A stretch of DNA of 64,000 nucleotides from Clostridia bacterium. GTDB lineage: Bacteria; Bacillota_A; Clostridia; Christensenellales; Aristaeellaceae. The position numbers and the translations under genes were made by a program. Location of the stretch: contig JAFWYA010000071.1 in assembly GCA_017517815.1 (NCBI GenBank), positions 10,356-74,355 on the forward strand, given 5' to 3'. The notes beneath the pieces were generated by a model. That model made no database searches, was not told the DNA's origin, and worked only from the letters and a program-made list of their open reading frames with translations. Positions 1-10,505 of the stretch are shown piece by piece (the first letter of the stretch is position 1; each line of letters begins with the position of its first letter).

Positions 1-1
1 C

Positions 2-238
2 CCCGTCACCACCGATGCTGAAGAGCTGAAGGCTCTCTACACCGAGCTGACCAAGATCTACCTGACCGAGGTTCCCAGCTTCTCCCTCATGTATCGTCCC
101 TCTGTGTTCCACGCTGTGAACGAGAGTGTTTGGACTAACTATCCCGCTGGCGACGACGGCCGCAACATCCCGCCCGCCGACTGCACCGACGGCTATGGCA
201 TTGCTGCCCTGTACGAGCTGGAGCTTGTCAATCCGTAA
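2..238 (+). CDS. ABC transporter substrate-binding protein, family 5 (C-terminal part only)
   Basis: The first 78 codons in frame end at a TAA and form the C-terminus of an extracytoplasmic solute-binding protein of the DppA/OppA family (SBP_bac_5). The tail has the typical pattern of that family: a helix ending in [12 protein letters not shown] followed by an aromatic VWTNYP stretch. The 5' part, with signal peptide and most of the binding cleft, lies outside the window. It is followed after 65 nt by two permeases and two ATPases of the same transporter class, so it is the binding component of that system. The family carries oligopeptides, dipeptides, nickel or oligosaccharides, and this fragment does not tell which. 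The family is fairly sure and the substrate unknown. Confidence 0.8.
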   Translation, partial: PVTTDAEELKALYTELTKIYLTEVPSFSLMYRPSVFHAVNESVWTNYPAGDDGRNIPPADCTDGYGIAALYELELVNP

Positions 239-303
239 CACTGTAAACCTTGGGGGCGGCCATGCTTCGGCATGGCCGCTTCCTTCATAAGGGGGAAACG
301 ACG

Positions 304-1308
304 ATGAAGGGATACCGGAAATATTTCGGGAAAAAGATCCTTTGGTTTGTGATCACACTGGTGGTGGCTGTGATCCTGAACTTTACTCTGCCCCGGCTGA
401 TGCCCGCTGACCCCGTGGCTGCCATCACCGGCAAAATGGCACAGGGTATGACCGATGCCAGCGCTGTACAGGAAATTTACAAGCGCTATGAAGAAGAATT
501 CGGCACCAACAAGCCGATGATCGAACAGTTTTTCATTTTCGTTAAAAATATGCTCAAGGGCGACCTTGGCACCTCTTTCAGCCAGTATCCGCGCAAGGTG
601 AGCGACATCATCTCCAGCGCTATCTGGTGGACTGTTGCGCTGCAGCTTCCTGCCATCATTGTAGGCTGGCTGCTGGGCAACCTGCTTGGCGCATTGGCCG
701 CCTACATCCGCAAGGGCTTTGACAAAGTGCTCCTGCCGCTTTCGCTGTTCCTAAGCAATGTACCCGCCTTTGGCATGGCGGTTGTCATGCTGGTTTTGTT
801 CGCTGTAAAATTCAAAATAGCCCCCATCGGCGGCGGCTATGCCTTCGATATGATTCCCAATTTCAGTTGGAATTTTGTTAAATCTGTTATTTCGCATTAT
901 CAGCTGCCCTTCTGGTCCATCGTCATGGTCTCCATTGGCGGCCAGGCCATCGGCATGCGCTCCATGTCTATCTATGAGTTGAATGCCGACTACGTAAAAT
1001 ATGCCCGTTTCCTGGGCATCAAGGACCGCAAGATCGTCGGCTATGTGTTCCGCAATGCCATGCTGCCCCAGGTGACTGGTCTGGCGCTGTCCATCGGCAC
1101 CATGATCGGCGGCGCTCTGGTGGCTGAAATCATTTTCAGCTATCCGGGTCTGGGCTCCACCATGTATACGGCAGTTACTGCAGCGGATTATCCGCTGATT
1201 TCTGCCACCACACTGATCATTACCTTCATGGTTCTGATCGTCACGCTGCTTCTGGACATCGTGTACGGCTTCATTGATCCGCGCGTTAAAGCCGCGCAGT
1301 TTGACTGA
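304..1308 (+). CDS. Opp/Dpp-type ABC transporter permease, first subunit (OppB-like)
   Basis: A 334-residue integral membrane protein with an N-terminal transmembrane helix (about residues 10-30), a short external segment, then five further helices: the BPD_transp_1 layout of OppB/DppB. The EAA-like cytoplasmic loop that contacts the ATPases is near [15 protein letters not shown], and the C-terminus ends FIDPRVK, typical of this subunit. An upstream in-frame ATG exists at 250, but the GGGGG ribosome site 7-11 nt before 304 and the usual MKxYxxK start favour 304. It follows the binding protein and precedes the OppC-like permease by 15 nt, so it belongs to a five-gene uptake operon. The substrate cannot be deduced. 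Confidence 0.88.
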   Translation: MKGYRKYFGKKILWFVITLVVAVILNFTLPRLMPADPVAAITGKMAQGMTDASAVQEIYKRYEEEFGTNKPMIEQFFIFVKNMLKGDLGTSFSQYPRKVSDIISSAIWWTVALQLPAIIVGWLLGNLLGALAAYIRKGFDKVLLPLSLFLSNVPAFGMAVVMLVLFAVKFKIAPIGGGYAFDMIPNFSWNFVKSVISHYQLPFWSIVMVSIGGQAIGMRSMSIYELNADYVKYARFLGIKDRKIVGYVFRNAMLPQVTGLALSIGTMIGGALVAEIIFSYPGLGSTMYTAVTAADYPLISATTLIITFMVLIVTLLLDIVYGFIDPRVKAAQFD

Positions 1309-1323
1309 GGGGAGGATTAACCA

Positions 1324-2571
1324 ATGAAAAACACATTGCGTCAGATATTCCACTCCCCAAAATTCATGACAGGCTTTGTCATCTTTGTCGTCATTCTTTT
1401 AACACTGTTCTTCTATCCGCTGTTCAATCCCGGCAGCCCGCTGGAGATGATCGGCGTGGGTACATTCGCCAAACCGGGCACCTACGTATCGCTGTATGAT
1501 GCGCTGAATACCAGCCGCGAGACGCTTCGTCTGTCTGATGCTGACGACAACCGTCTGGCCAAACAGCTCAAGGCGGAAGACCGCGTCGCCATGCTCGAAT
1601 GGTTCAACGCCATGGGAATTGCTGTAGACTTCGATATCTCCGATACTGATGCCCTGTTGAAATTGTGGGATGACAACTACGATCCCGCCACCAAGCCGAA
1701 GGGCATGACCATGGCAAAGCGCAACTACTACAAGCGCCTGAATAATGCCCTGCTGCAGCTGAAGGCTGCCGATGAAATCGTGCTTGCTGATGTAAACGCC
1801 GAAACCAAAGCGCTTGAAGAAACCGACAAGGTCAACAAGACAGACTATGTCAACGTGGGTCAGGTGGCCAACGTGAAGCTGCTGCCGCTTGGCACTGATA
1901 ATTTCGGTCGTGATGTGCTGAAGGAGCTTGTGTCGGCGACCGGTACTTCCATTGTCATCGGTCTGATTGCCGGTGCAGTCGCTACAATTATCGGCCTTAC
2001 CTTCGGCCTGCTGGCCGGTTATCTGGGCGGCATTGCTGATGACCTGATCATGTTCATCACCAATGTATTCACTGTCATTCCCGGCTTCGTGCTGCTGATC
2101 CTCATCTCCTATTCCATCGGTCAGGATCAGCGCGGCGCAAGCGTTGTTGCGTTGGTCATCGGCCTTACCAGCTGGACATGGACGGCGCGTTCGGTGCGTT
2201 CGCAGGTTATCAGCCTTCGCAACCGCGACCATGTGAACCTGTCCAAGCTCAGCGGCCACAGTTTATTCCGCATCATCATGACGGACATCCTCCCCTATAT
2301 CGCCAGCTACGTGGTGATGGCGTTCATCCTGCAGGTATCCAGCGGCATTCTGAGCGAAGCGCAGCTGAGTCTGCTGGGTCTTGGCCCAAAAACCACCGAA
2401 GTACCCACGCTGGGCCTGATGATGAACTGGGCCATGCTGTACTCGGCTCATACGAACGGTTCGTGGTGGGCTTACTTCCCAGTCATTCTGACCATCACGC
2501 TCATCTCGTTCTCGCTCAACCTGATGAATACTGGTCTTGACCAGGTGTTCAACCCTACTCTGAGAGATTAA
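1324..2571 (+). CDS. Opp/Dpp-type ABC transporter permease, second subunit (OppC-like) with long external insertion
   Basis: A 415-residue permease with one helix near residues 15-35, then about 150 mainly hydrophilic residues, then the five-helix BPD_transp_1 core starting near residue 200 ([11 protein letters not shown] is the usual entry motif of OppC/DppC). The family is normally about 280-310 residues, so the block at about residues 40-185 is an insertion predicted to lie outside the membrane. The EAA-like loop is around [17 protein letters not shown]. It partners the preceding OppB-like subunit and the two ATPases that follow. A ribosome site GGGGAGG lies 8 nt before the ATG. Confidence 0.88.
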   Translation: MKNTLRQIFHSPKFMTGFVIFVVILLTLFFYPLFNPGSPLEMIGVGTFAKPGTYVSLYDALNTSRETLRLSDADDNRLAKQLKAEDRVAMLEWFNAMGIAVDFDISDTDALLKLWDDNYDPATKPKGMTMAKRNYYKRLNNALLQLKAADEIVLADVNAETKALEETDKVNKTDYVNVGQVANVKLLPLGTDNFGRDVLKELVSATGTSIVIGLIAGAVATIIGLTFGLLAGYLGGIADDLIMFITNVFTVIPGFVLLILISYSIGQDQRGASVVALVIGLTSWTWTARSVRSQVISLRNRDHVNLSKLSGHSLFRIIMTDILPYIASYVVMAFILQVSSGILSEAQLSLLGLGPKTTEVPTLGLMMNWAMLYSAHTNGSWWAYFPVILTITLISFSLNLMNTGLDQVFNPTLRD

Positions 2572-2584
2572 GGAGGAGACAGTC

Positions 2585-3584
<1,000 letters not shown>

Positions 3585-3595
<11 letters not shown>

Positions 3596-4412
3596 AGCGA
3601 TCAAAGATCGTCCCCTGTGTCTGAGCGGCAAGGGTGTAACCAAGGTCTTTGGTTACGGCAACAAAGCCAACACCGCGGTTGATCATGTGGATTTTGAGTT
3701 CCATGAAGGCGAACTGATAAGCATCGTCGGCGAAAGTGGATCAGGCAAAACCACACTTTCCAAAATGCTTCTTGGACTGCTGAATGTAACCGAAGGCGAA
3801 ATTTATTTCCAGGGCAAGCCCCGCGATATTTCCAACCGCAAAAAGAAAAAGGAATACTGGCAGGGCATTCAGGCCATCTTCCAGGACCCCTTCTCTTCCT
3901 TTAACGTCTTTAACAAGATTGACACCGTGCTGCTGGACTGCATCAACATGCGCGGCGGCAAGCACCTGCCCAAGGAAAAGAAGATCGAAATGATGACCGA
4001 GGCCTGCTCGTTTGTAAACCTCAAGTTTGCCGAGCTGACCAACAAATATCCCTTCGAGCTTTCCGGCGGCCAGATGCAGCGACTGATGATCGCCCGCATC
4101 TTCCTGCTCAAGCCGAAAATCCTTCTGGCTGACGAACCTACTTCCATGATCGACGCCTGCTCACGCGCAACTATTCTGGATATGCTGCTGCAGCTGCGCG
4201 ACGAAATCGGCATGACCATTATCTTCATTACGCATGATATCGGTCTGGCCTATTATATCTCCGACAGCGTGTACATCATGGAACACGGCAAGTTTGTGGA
4301 AAGTGGCAATGCTGACGACGTTATCCTCAATCCCAAGGCCGCCTACACCAAGCGTCTCATCAGCGACGTTCCCAAGATCCACGAACCGTGGGATCTTTCT
4401 ACGGTTGGATGA
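3585..4412 (+). CDS. Opp/Dpp-type ABC transporter ATP-binding protein (OppF-like)
   Basis: A 275-residue ATPase with Walker A GESGSGKT near residue 49, signature ELSGGQMQR near 159, and Walker [13 protein letters not shown]. The overlap of 11 nt with the preceding ATPase implies translational coupling, with its ribosome site GGGAGG inside that gene. It is shorter than typical OppF (about 305-330 residues) because it lacks the cysteine-containing C-terminal domain seen in its partner. The last gene of the transporter operon, it is followed directly by a strong terminator shared with the convergent MFS gene. Confidence 0.9.
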
Positions 4413-4414
4413 CA

Positions 4415-4460
4415 CAAAAAACAAGAAATACCGGCTGCAAAGCCGGTATTTCTTGTTTGC
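4415..4460. terminator. Bidirectional terminator between the Opp operon and the convergent MFS gene
   Basis: A 17-bp near-perfect stem (arm from about 4420, returning at 4441-4458) with a GCAA loop. A-rich sequence on the left and T-rich sequence on the right make it usable on both strands. Confidence 0.88.
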
Positions 4461-4468
4461 ATTATTCT

Positions 4469-5626
4469 TTATTTTTGAGCGACGATCGCATTTACCCTTT
4501 CGGACATTGCGATCATTAACACAGCAAAAATTAGCAGATACGCAGGATAGAGCGCAATGCCAAACCATTGAGCCAGCAGCCCAAGAACCGGTGGCATCAG
4601 CGTAGATCCAATATAAGCGCAGGCCATTTGTTTGCCCATAATGGCCTGACTGTTCTCCTTGCCAAAGTTGACCGGCGTTTCGTGCAACAGACAGGGATAG
4701 ATAGGGGCTTCGCCTAAACCGATCAGCAGCAGTCCAAGGAAAGACCCCACCCTTCCCATTGGCAGCAGAAGCAGCACAATGCCTGTTATCACAACACACT
4801 GCCCCACTCTTACCATTAAGCGGTCACCTAGCTTATCTGTGACGAAACCGCCCATAAAGCGTCCGGCCGTGATGCCCAAATAGAAAACAGATGCCCATGC
4901 AGCAGCGGTATTGGGATCAATGCCCTTATAGAGCGTCATGTAGCTGGCTGCCCATAGCCCGGCTGTCGTCTCCAATGCACAGTAGCAGAAAAAAGCCACA
5001 AGAATTTGCCTGGCGCCCGGAAGAGTGATAATCTCACGAATGGACAATTTAGCAGCCTTCTTCTCATCTTCGGCATTGACGCCTTTCTTCCAGATCGGCA
5101 GAGACAAAAGCAGCAGCACAGCCATCGCTGTCTGAACGATACCCACAATTCGATAACCGGATGTCCAGTTGTGTCCACCGATCAAAACCATGGACATGAT
5201 ATAGGGGCTGACAGCAGCGCCAACGCCCCAGAAGAAGTGAATCCAGCTCATATGGCGGCTTTTGTAGTTAAGCGCTACATAGTTGTTGAGCGCCGCGTCA
5301 ATGCTGCCCCCGCCAAGACCATATGGAAGGGCCCAGATGCACAATGCCGGAAGAGACGCAGCAAATGAAAAACCGAACAGTGAAACAGCCACCAGCGCCG
5401 TACATGCCACCGTTACACATCCAGTGCCAAATTTACGAATGACTTTATCGCTTAATGAACTGGATATTACCGTGCCAGATGATATTAATATGGTCACAAT
5501 GCCTACCGCGGAAACCGGCACATTCATCCCTTCATAAATTGATGGCCATGCCGAACCCAGCAGGGAATCCGGCAAACCCATGCTGACAAACGCAAGATAA
5601 ATTAACGCAATCAATAACGTGGCCAT
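4469..5626 (-). CDS. Major facilitator superfamily transporter (FucP/sugar-permease-like)
   Basis: A 385-residue protein with about twelve hydrophobic helices. The region after helix 2 (SLSDKVIRKFGTG) and its counterpart in the second half (GRFMGGFVTDKLGDR) match the MFS signature DxxGxRxG/R. General appearance is that of the fucose-permease/COG0738 group. An ATG lies four codons further upstream (5638), but GGAGG placed 6 nt before the ATG at 5626 decides the start. It lies downstream of the sugar operon with its own promoter, so it could import the monosaccharide or disaccharide that the neighbouring enzymes use; that assignment is inference. Confidence 0.85.
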   Translation of the reverse strand: MATLLIALIYLAFVSMGLPDSLLGSAWPSIYEGMNVPVSAVGIVTILISSGTVISSSLSDKVIRKFGTGCVTVACTALVAVSLFGFSFAASLPALCIWALPYGLGGGSIDAALNNYVALNYKSRHMSWIHFFWGVGAAVSPYIMSMVLIGGHNWTSGYRIVGIVQTAMAVLLLLSLPIWKKGVNAEDEKKAAKLSIREIITLPGARQILVAFFCYCALETTAGLWAASYMTLYKGIDPNTAAAWASVFYLGITAGRFMGGFVTDKLGDRLMVRVGQCVVITGIVLLLLPMGRVGSFLGLLLIGLGEAPIYPCLLHETPVNFGKENSQAIMGKQMACAYIGSTLMPPVLGLLAQWFGIALYPAYLLIFAVLMIAMSERVNAIVAQK

Positions 5627-5667
5627 AATAACCTCCATCCTGAAATATGAAAAAAAGAGACAATGTT

Positions 5668-5696
5668 ATTATATCACCGAAGTTCTGCCTACACAA
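5668..5696 (-). promoter_or_regulatory. Promoter of the MFS gene
   Basis: On the minus strand TTGTGT, a 17-nt spacer and TATAAT. The -35 box overlaps the terminator hairpin of the upstream glycosidase gene. Confidence 0.6.
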
Positions 5697-5735
5697 TAAA
5701 AGCTGCGTCGATCAAAACGACACAGCTTTTATTGT
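5693..5735 (-). terminator. Terminator of the sugar operon
   Basis: Arms ACAATAAAAGCTG and CAGCTTTTATTGT with an inner CGTCG/CGACA pairing, just after the stop of the agarase-like gene. It separates the four-gene sugar operon from the MFS gene. Confidence 0.75.
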
Positions 5736-5749
5736 ATTTGTTTTTCAGC

Positions 5750-7774
5750 TTACCACTTGGGCTCCAGCCACTCAATTTCTGCGCTGAAAGCTTCCTTTTC
5801 GCCCGTCAGCACATCATAGAGCACGTCGCTGGTCTCGGAAATGGCCTTGGCCAGCGGCGGATAAGGCTTGTTGGTGCAGTCAATGATACCATGCGCCATG
5901 TGTTCGCCGTCAAAGCGGCCCATCAGCGTCTGGTCATTGTACTCAAAGTAGTGAGCGCCAACGCACATAGGATGCGCGGCAGCCTCCTGCAGATAAGCCT
6001 TGTACGCTTTGGCGCGCTCTTCCTGCGTGGTGCAGCTGATGAGCGCCGTACGCAGCAGGCCGATCTCCTGACCGCCAAAGTGCCACTCGCCGATGATGGC
6101 CGGCTTGTTGAGCGGCAGAGCCATATCCAGCTTCGGAACGGCAGAACGCTGATAGCAGTTGAAGGAAAGAACGTCGAAGATCTTGCTAACCTCCACCACT
6201 TTCTCCTGCATGCTGCTGTAGCGCAGGCCCAGGCACAGGTGATGCTCGTCCACCTTGCGGCAGGCGTTCATGGGAATCTGGGCAAAGGCCACGACCAGAA
6301 TCTGCTCATACTCGCGCAGAACAGCCCAGGCTTCTTCGCTCAGCTGCACACTGCGGGAAACGGGCGCAAGGAAAACGTCAAAGTTTTCAAAGCTGGTGCC
6401 CCATGCGGCGTTCAGGCTGTCGATGGTCTGATAACGCTCCATCAGCCACTGCTTCATGTGCTTACGGCTTTCAAGCTTCTCGTTCTTCACCATCAGCTCG
6501 TAGGCGATGTTGCAGTCGCTCTGGAACAGCCACTCGGGCTCGTTGTGCAGGAAGTATCCAATCAGGCAGGGATCATTTGCCATGGGCTTAAGCTCATTAT
6601 TGGCAAAGGTGGTGCTGTTGGCAGCGTATTCCTCGGAGAATACGTCCGGGAAATCGCGGAAAATGAAGTTATTCGTTACAGGGAAGCGCTTGAGCGTGAC
6701 CACATAAGGAAGCTTGGAAAGGCTGAGGAAGTCCTCCATGCGTTCATCAATGAAGTTGACGATGCCAATGCCGGTGGTGTTCAGACCCCAATCCTTAAAG
6801 CGACGGGTGGTGATGGTGCGCCAGGCATCCCACCATTCCTCGCCAAACACACGCATCATGTTGGCGCGTGCAGGGTTGAACATCCAGTCATTGCTATGCT
6901 CAGTTTCGCCATGGCGCTTCACATACTCGGCGATATACTTGGGCTGCGTGAAAGCGCCTTTGTACAGCGGATCATCCGGCTTGGGCGGATTGGTGTAGAA
7001 GCTTTCCATGCCGGTGTACCAGCCGAATTCGCCCATACGGGTACCGTAGCACACGCCATGGGAGAAGAAGGCATAGCCTTCCGGATCGACCAGCCACCAG
7101 CGCTTGCCGTCGTACTCGGTACGGAACCAGCCGGTGCCTTCAAACTTCTTGCACAGGTAACCACCGTAAACAGACATGCCGCGGTTGCGGGCTTCCGTCT
7201 CCAGAGCGGCCTTGTACTCGGCCTTCAGACGTTCGGCCATTTCTTCCACAGAATGCGTCTTGGTGGGCCATTCAAAGCCGATCAGCTGACCCATTTCGTC
7301 AATCATGGGCTGCTTGGGCGGAATGAATTCGGGCTGCGCGTCAGAGACATACACCTTGCCCAGCTGTGCATTCCTGAAATCCTTGCCGGGAATCACGCCG
7401 ATTTCCACACGCACAATGCTCTGCGGATCGGTAGGATGACCCGTGCAGCCAGACTTGTAAGCACCGGGGAACACCGGCAGGAAATAGCGGCGGGACCACA
7501 GTTCGTCCAGCTGCACACGGAAAGCCTGCCACATATTGGGCAGAAGTTCATACTGAATCTTCAAGGGCTCTCCATCAGCCGGATAGAAGTTTGCAAACAC
7601 TCTTGCGTCAGAATACTGATCTACCTTGACATCAAAGCAGAAATATTTCTCTTCATCCCACATGCTGTCCTCGGGACGGTCAAACGAAATCAGCAGCGGA
7701 TCGTCGCCGTGTTTGACCTGCATGCCGGGCTTTACAAAGGAATAAAGTCCGTCAAACCATACACAGGTATTCAT
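5750..7774 (-). CDS. Clan GH-A glycoside hydrolase, agarase-like
   Basis: A 674-residue protein without signal peptide, so probably cytoplasmic and acting on imported oligosaccharides. Residues 1-150 look like a beta-sandwich module. The barrel part has the WWLVDPEGYAFFSHG motif (about 226-240) found in agarase-like GH50-related proteins. Clan GH-A catalytic residues are visible: Glu412 in LHNEPEW as acid/base and Glu563 in IIGEWHFGG as nucleophile. The substrate need not be agar, because many gut bacteria carry such genes for other beta-galactans or glucans. It is the last gene of a four-gene operon, 14 nt after the ROK kinase. Start at 7774 is supported by AAAGGGGAA upstream. Fold class is fairly sure and substrate unknown. 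Confidence 0.72.
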   Translation of the reverse strand: MNTCVWFDGLYSFVKPGMQVKHGDDPLLISFDRPEDSMWDEEKYFCFDVKVDQYSDARVFANFYPADGEPLKIQYELLPNMWQAFRVQLDELWSRRYFLPVFPGAYKSGCTGHPTDPQSIVRVEIGVIPGKDFRNAQLGKVYVSDAQPEFIPPKQPMIDEMGQLIGFEWPTKTHSVEEMAERLKAEYKAALETEARNRGMSVYGGYLCKKFEGTGWFRTEYDGKRWWLVDPEGYAFFSHGVCYGTRMGEFGWYTGMESFYTNPPKPDDPLYKGAFTQPKYIAEYVKRHGETEHSNDWMFNPARANMMRVFGEEWWDAWRTITTRRFKDWGLNTTGIGIVNFIDERMEDFLSLSKLPYVVTLKRFPVTNNFIFRDFPDVFSEEYAANSTTFANNELKPMANDPCLIGYFLHNEPEWLFQSDCNIAYELMVKNEKLESRKHMKQWLMERYQTIDSLNAAWGTSFENFDVFLAPVSRSVQLSEEAWAVLREYEQILVVAFAQIPMNACRKVDEHHLCLGLRYSSMQEKVVEVSKIFDVLSFNCYQRSAVPKLDMALPLNKPAIIGEWHFGGQEIGLLRTALISCTTQEERAKAYKAYLQEAAAHPMCVGAHYFEYNDQTLMGRFDGEHMAHGIIDCTNKPYPPLAKAISETSDVLYDVLTGEKEAFSAEIEWLEPKW

Positions 7775-7788
7775 GATGGCTTCCCCTT

Positions 7789-8649
7789 TCAGGTTCCTTC
7801 AACAATTTGGTAAAGGTCCATTCCATGGCAGGCATAGGCCCATGCGCCGCGAAGCGCTGCATCCTCCACATTCTGCGCGCGGCATACGGGAATACTGCAC
7901 ATTTCGCGGAAACCTTCTTCCATCAGATCCAGTGACTTGGCGATCTGACCGCCGATAACGATCTTTTCAACCATAAAGCCCTTGAGGTGGTCGTTGAGCA
8001 TTTCGCCAAGCATTCTGCCGGTTTCATGCATAAACGCTTTGGCCTGTTCGTCGCCCTCATGGGCACGGTCAGCAATTTCCTTCACATCGATGGTCTCGCC
8101 GGTCATTGCGGTCCAGCGTGCACGCATACCGCGGGCAGATACCATATCCTCCGCAGTACCATCTTTATAACGCGCGCTCCACAGCGGATAAGAGGGCGTC
8201 AGCACTTCAGGGCGCATCTGCACCTTGCCATCCTGCCACAGCACAAAGCCAAGTCCAGTCCCCAACATAACGCCGACGGCGTTCTTCACGCCGGACGAGG
8301 CGCCGTAAAACGCCTCGCCCAGCATGAAAGCTGCGCCGTCGTGGAGGAAGCAGAACTGCGTATCAGGAAACTCCTTCTGGAGCGCATCAAGCAGGCTGAC
8401 TTCCTTAATTGCTTTGAACTTGTGCATCATGTGACTGGTGCCGGTAGCATAATCCATGGGTCCCGGAATGCTGATGGAAACGCGGCTGGTCGGATTGGCC
8501 TTCAAGTGGGCCACGATGGGCTGCAGGATCTCATCAAGCGTACCGTTTTCGTTGATTGGAAACAGGCCGGGAGCAGTGAATTCACCATTTTCGACGGCAC
8601 TGTGCTTTACAAAGGTGCCGCCAACATCCAGCATTACACAATCAAGCAT
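7789..8649 (-). CDS. ROK-family sugar kinase-like protein
   Basis: A 286-residue protein with an N-terminal phosphate-1 motif (MLDVGGTFVK), a phosphate-2-like segment (SISIPGPMDYATG) and an adenosine-side motif (KIVIGGQIAKS), placing it in the ROK/actin-like ATPase fold. The zinc-binding CxCGxxGC motif common in ROK kinases is absent, which is seen in some branches. ROK kinases phosphorylate hexoses such as glucose, fructose, allose or N-acetylmannosamine. The gene starts 4 nt after the ManA-like isomerase, so its product likely acts in the same pathway, for example making a hexose 6-phosphate for isomerisation. The exact sugar cannot be read from sequence. Confidence 0.82.
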   Translation of the reverse strand: MLDCVMLDVGGTFVKHSAVENGEFTAPGLFPINENGTLDEILQPIVAHLKANPTSRVSISIPGPMDYATGTSHMMHKFKAIKEVSLLDALQKEFPDTQFCFLHDGAAFMLGEAFYGASSGVKNAVGVMLGTGLGFVLWQDGKVQMRPEVLTPSYPLWSARYKDGTAEDMVSARGMRARWTAMTGETIDVKEIADRAHEGDEQAKAFMHETGRMLGEMLNDHLKGFMVEKIVIGGQIAKSLDLMEEGFREMCSIPVCRAQNVEDAALRGAWAYACHGMDLYQIVEGT

Positions 8650-8653
8650 TTTT

Positions 8654-10468
8654 TCAGCATTCCTTCTTCAGCTGAGTCTTGTGGATGGTCACAGTGCCGC
8701 AGCCCAGGTTGGTGATGGTGTACTCGCCAAGGCTGGCGGGCAGCACGATGATATCCATGGTGTTCATGATGAAATACTTGCTGGGATCGGCCTTGGAAGC
8801 AACCTTGACCTTTTCGCCGTCAACCAGAGCCAGCACGTGGAACAGGCCGTCGGTGTTGTCCTCGATCTGCTGATCGAAGATCAGGTTGCGCAGGGAGAAG
8901 TACAGCAGGTCGTGCTCGCCGGTGATGATTTCCTTCCAGCCTTCGCCTTCACGAACCAGCTTGCGGTTGCCGGCATACTGGAAAGGATCGCTCACGAGGT
9001 TCTCGTCGCAGAACTTCTTGGTGCGCTCGCCGCGGATGACTTCGCTGCCCATGGTGAGGTGGATGGGACGGGGCATGTTGGTCTGGGGATCCAGACGCTG
9101 ATAGTCATACAGCTTGTAGGTGTAGGAACCAACCGTCAGAGAGCCGATCTCGAGGATGACCTGGTTCTGGCCGGAGGCATGGATGGTGCCGGCGGGAATC
9201 ATGACCTGAGTGCCGGGCTCGGAATCGACGTAGTTGATGTACTTCTTGTAGTCGATCTGCTCCGTGGTGCCTTCCACGCGGCGGGCTTCCTTGAAGAACT
9301 CCTCGCAGCTGTCATCGTTGCAGAAGCCCAGATAGGTCTTGGCACCCTGACCGGTGACGCAGACGTAGTAGCTCTCGTCCTGACGGCCCAACTCGTCATG
9401 GTTCTTCATGACATACTCGGCGTCGGGATGGCACTGGATGGACATGTTGCCGGAGCCGTGGTAGGTGTCGTCGTAGTTGAAGCGGATCGGGAAGTAGCCG
9501 CCAAACTGCTTCATGGCCTGAGCGCCCAGCAGCTTCTCGCCCATCACCTGCACGAAGGTGAAGAAGGGAGCTTCAAACTCGTAATCAGCAGTCTTGGCAA
9601 CGATGGAAACTTCCATGGGGATCATATCGAATACCCAGGCGCAGTTACGCATTTCCTTGGGCAGGTTGCGCAGGCGCTGGATGTAGTAGCCACCCCAAAC
9701 GCCCTCGAGGTACACGGGACGGCAGCGGAAGGGACGCTCAACCAGCTCGCCGAACAGGGTCAGCAGGTCTTCCATGGTCACCATCTGCATGGTCTCGGGC
9801 ACGTCAGCGCTGATGTAGAGATCAACCAGGCCGGCCTTGAACATGTTCCAGCGGACTTCCACGGCGATTTCGAAGTCGACGTAATAGTTGCGGCGCATGG
9901 TCAGGTTGTAGGGCAGATCGGTCTTGGCGCCGATGTTGCGGGCATGGCCGTTCTTGTAAGCGAGCACGGCGGTGCGGGGAGTGACGTCCATCCACACGCG
10001 CAGATCGTAGCTCTTCTGCAGTTCGGGAGCCAAAGCGCCCTGACCGTACACAACGATGGACTTGCCTTCGGCCAGCGCCTTCTTCAGGGCTTCAACCTTC
10101 TCAGCAGCCTGCAGGCCTTCATAGCCGCCCTTGTAACGCACGCCGTAGAGCAGCACGGGGTCGCGCTCGCGATCGGTGGGCAGGTAGTGGGCCAGCATTT
10201 CTTCGATCTCTTCGCTGCTCTTCAGCAGGGAAGCGGCATCCACAAAGCAAACGCCGGTGCCGGCCAGCTTCTGACGCAGAACGTTGACGATGCTCACCAC
10301 GTCAGCGCCGGGATACATGTCGATACCAATGTTCTTGCCAGCCTTGACCAGCTCGGCGATCTTGGCAGCAACATTCTGGATGCCAGCAACGGGCTTTACA
10401 CCGCGGCCGGTCACGCAGTTGACAGCATTGGGATCAGAATAGGGATAGGGGTGGAACATGAAACTCAT
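8654..10468 (-). CDS. manA: Class I mannose-6-phosphate isomerase-like protein with extra N-terminal domain
   Basis: A 604-residue protein. The class I phosphomannose isomerase part starts near residue 250 (YLEGVWGG) and has the zinc ligands Gln345 and His347 in MSIQCHPD and His430 in IPAGTIHA. A second cupin half follows and ends at the C-terminus. Standard ManA has 300-400 residues, so about 245 residues are additional. That N-terminal block (IGIDMYPGADVV, VVYGQGAL, LRVWMDVTPRTAVLA) loosely resembles the P-loop nucleoside-kinase fold, but has no intact Walker A, so it may be a degenerate regulatory domain. It sits between the DUF6259-type gene and the ROK kinase. AAAGGAAG precedes the ATG. 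Confidence 0.78.
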   Translation of the reverse strand: MSFMFHPYPYSDPNAVNCVTGRGVKPVAGIQNVAAKIAELVKAGKNIGIDMYPGADVVSIVNVLRQKLAGTGVCFVDAASLLKSSEEIEEMLAHYLPTDRERDPVLLYGVRYKGGYEGLQAAEKVEALKKALAEGKSIVVYGQGALAPELQKSYDLRVWMDVTPRTAVLAYKNGHARNIGAKTDLPYNLTMRRNYYVDFEIAVEVRWNMFKAGLVDLYISADVPETMQMVTMEDLLTLFGELVERPFRCRPVYLEGVWGGYYIQRLRNLPKEMRNCAWVFDMIPMEVSIVAKTADYEFEAPFFTFVQVMGEKLLGAQAMKQFGGYFPIRFNYDDTYHGSGNMSIQCHPDAEYVMKNHDELGRQDESYYVCVTGQGAKTYLGFCNDDSCEEFFKEARRVEGTTEQIDYKKYINYVDSEPGTQVMIPAGTIHASGQNQVILEIGSLTVGSYTYKLYDYQRLDPQTNMPRPIHLTMGSEVIRGERTKKFCDENLVSDPFQYAGNRKLVREGEGWKEIITGEHDLLYFSLRNLIFDQQIEDNTDGLFHVLALVDGEKVKVASKADPSKYFIMNTMDIIVLPASLGEYTITNLGCGTVTIHKTQLKKEC

Positions 10469-10505
10469 AGCAATCTTCCTTTCTTTGGTCGAGTTGTTGT
10501 GGGTT

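Noticed and set aside
5663..7813. Long plus-strand frame of about 716 codons opposite the agarase-like gene
   Set aside because: Shadow of the real minus-strand gene; low-complexity His-rich translation, no ribosome site, and the opposite strand has catalytic motifs.
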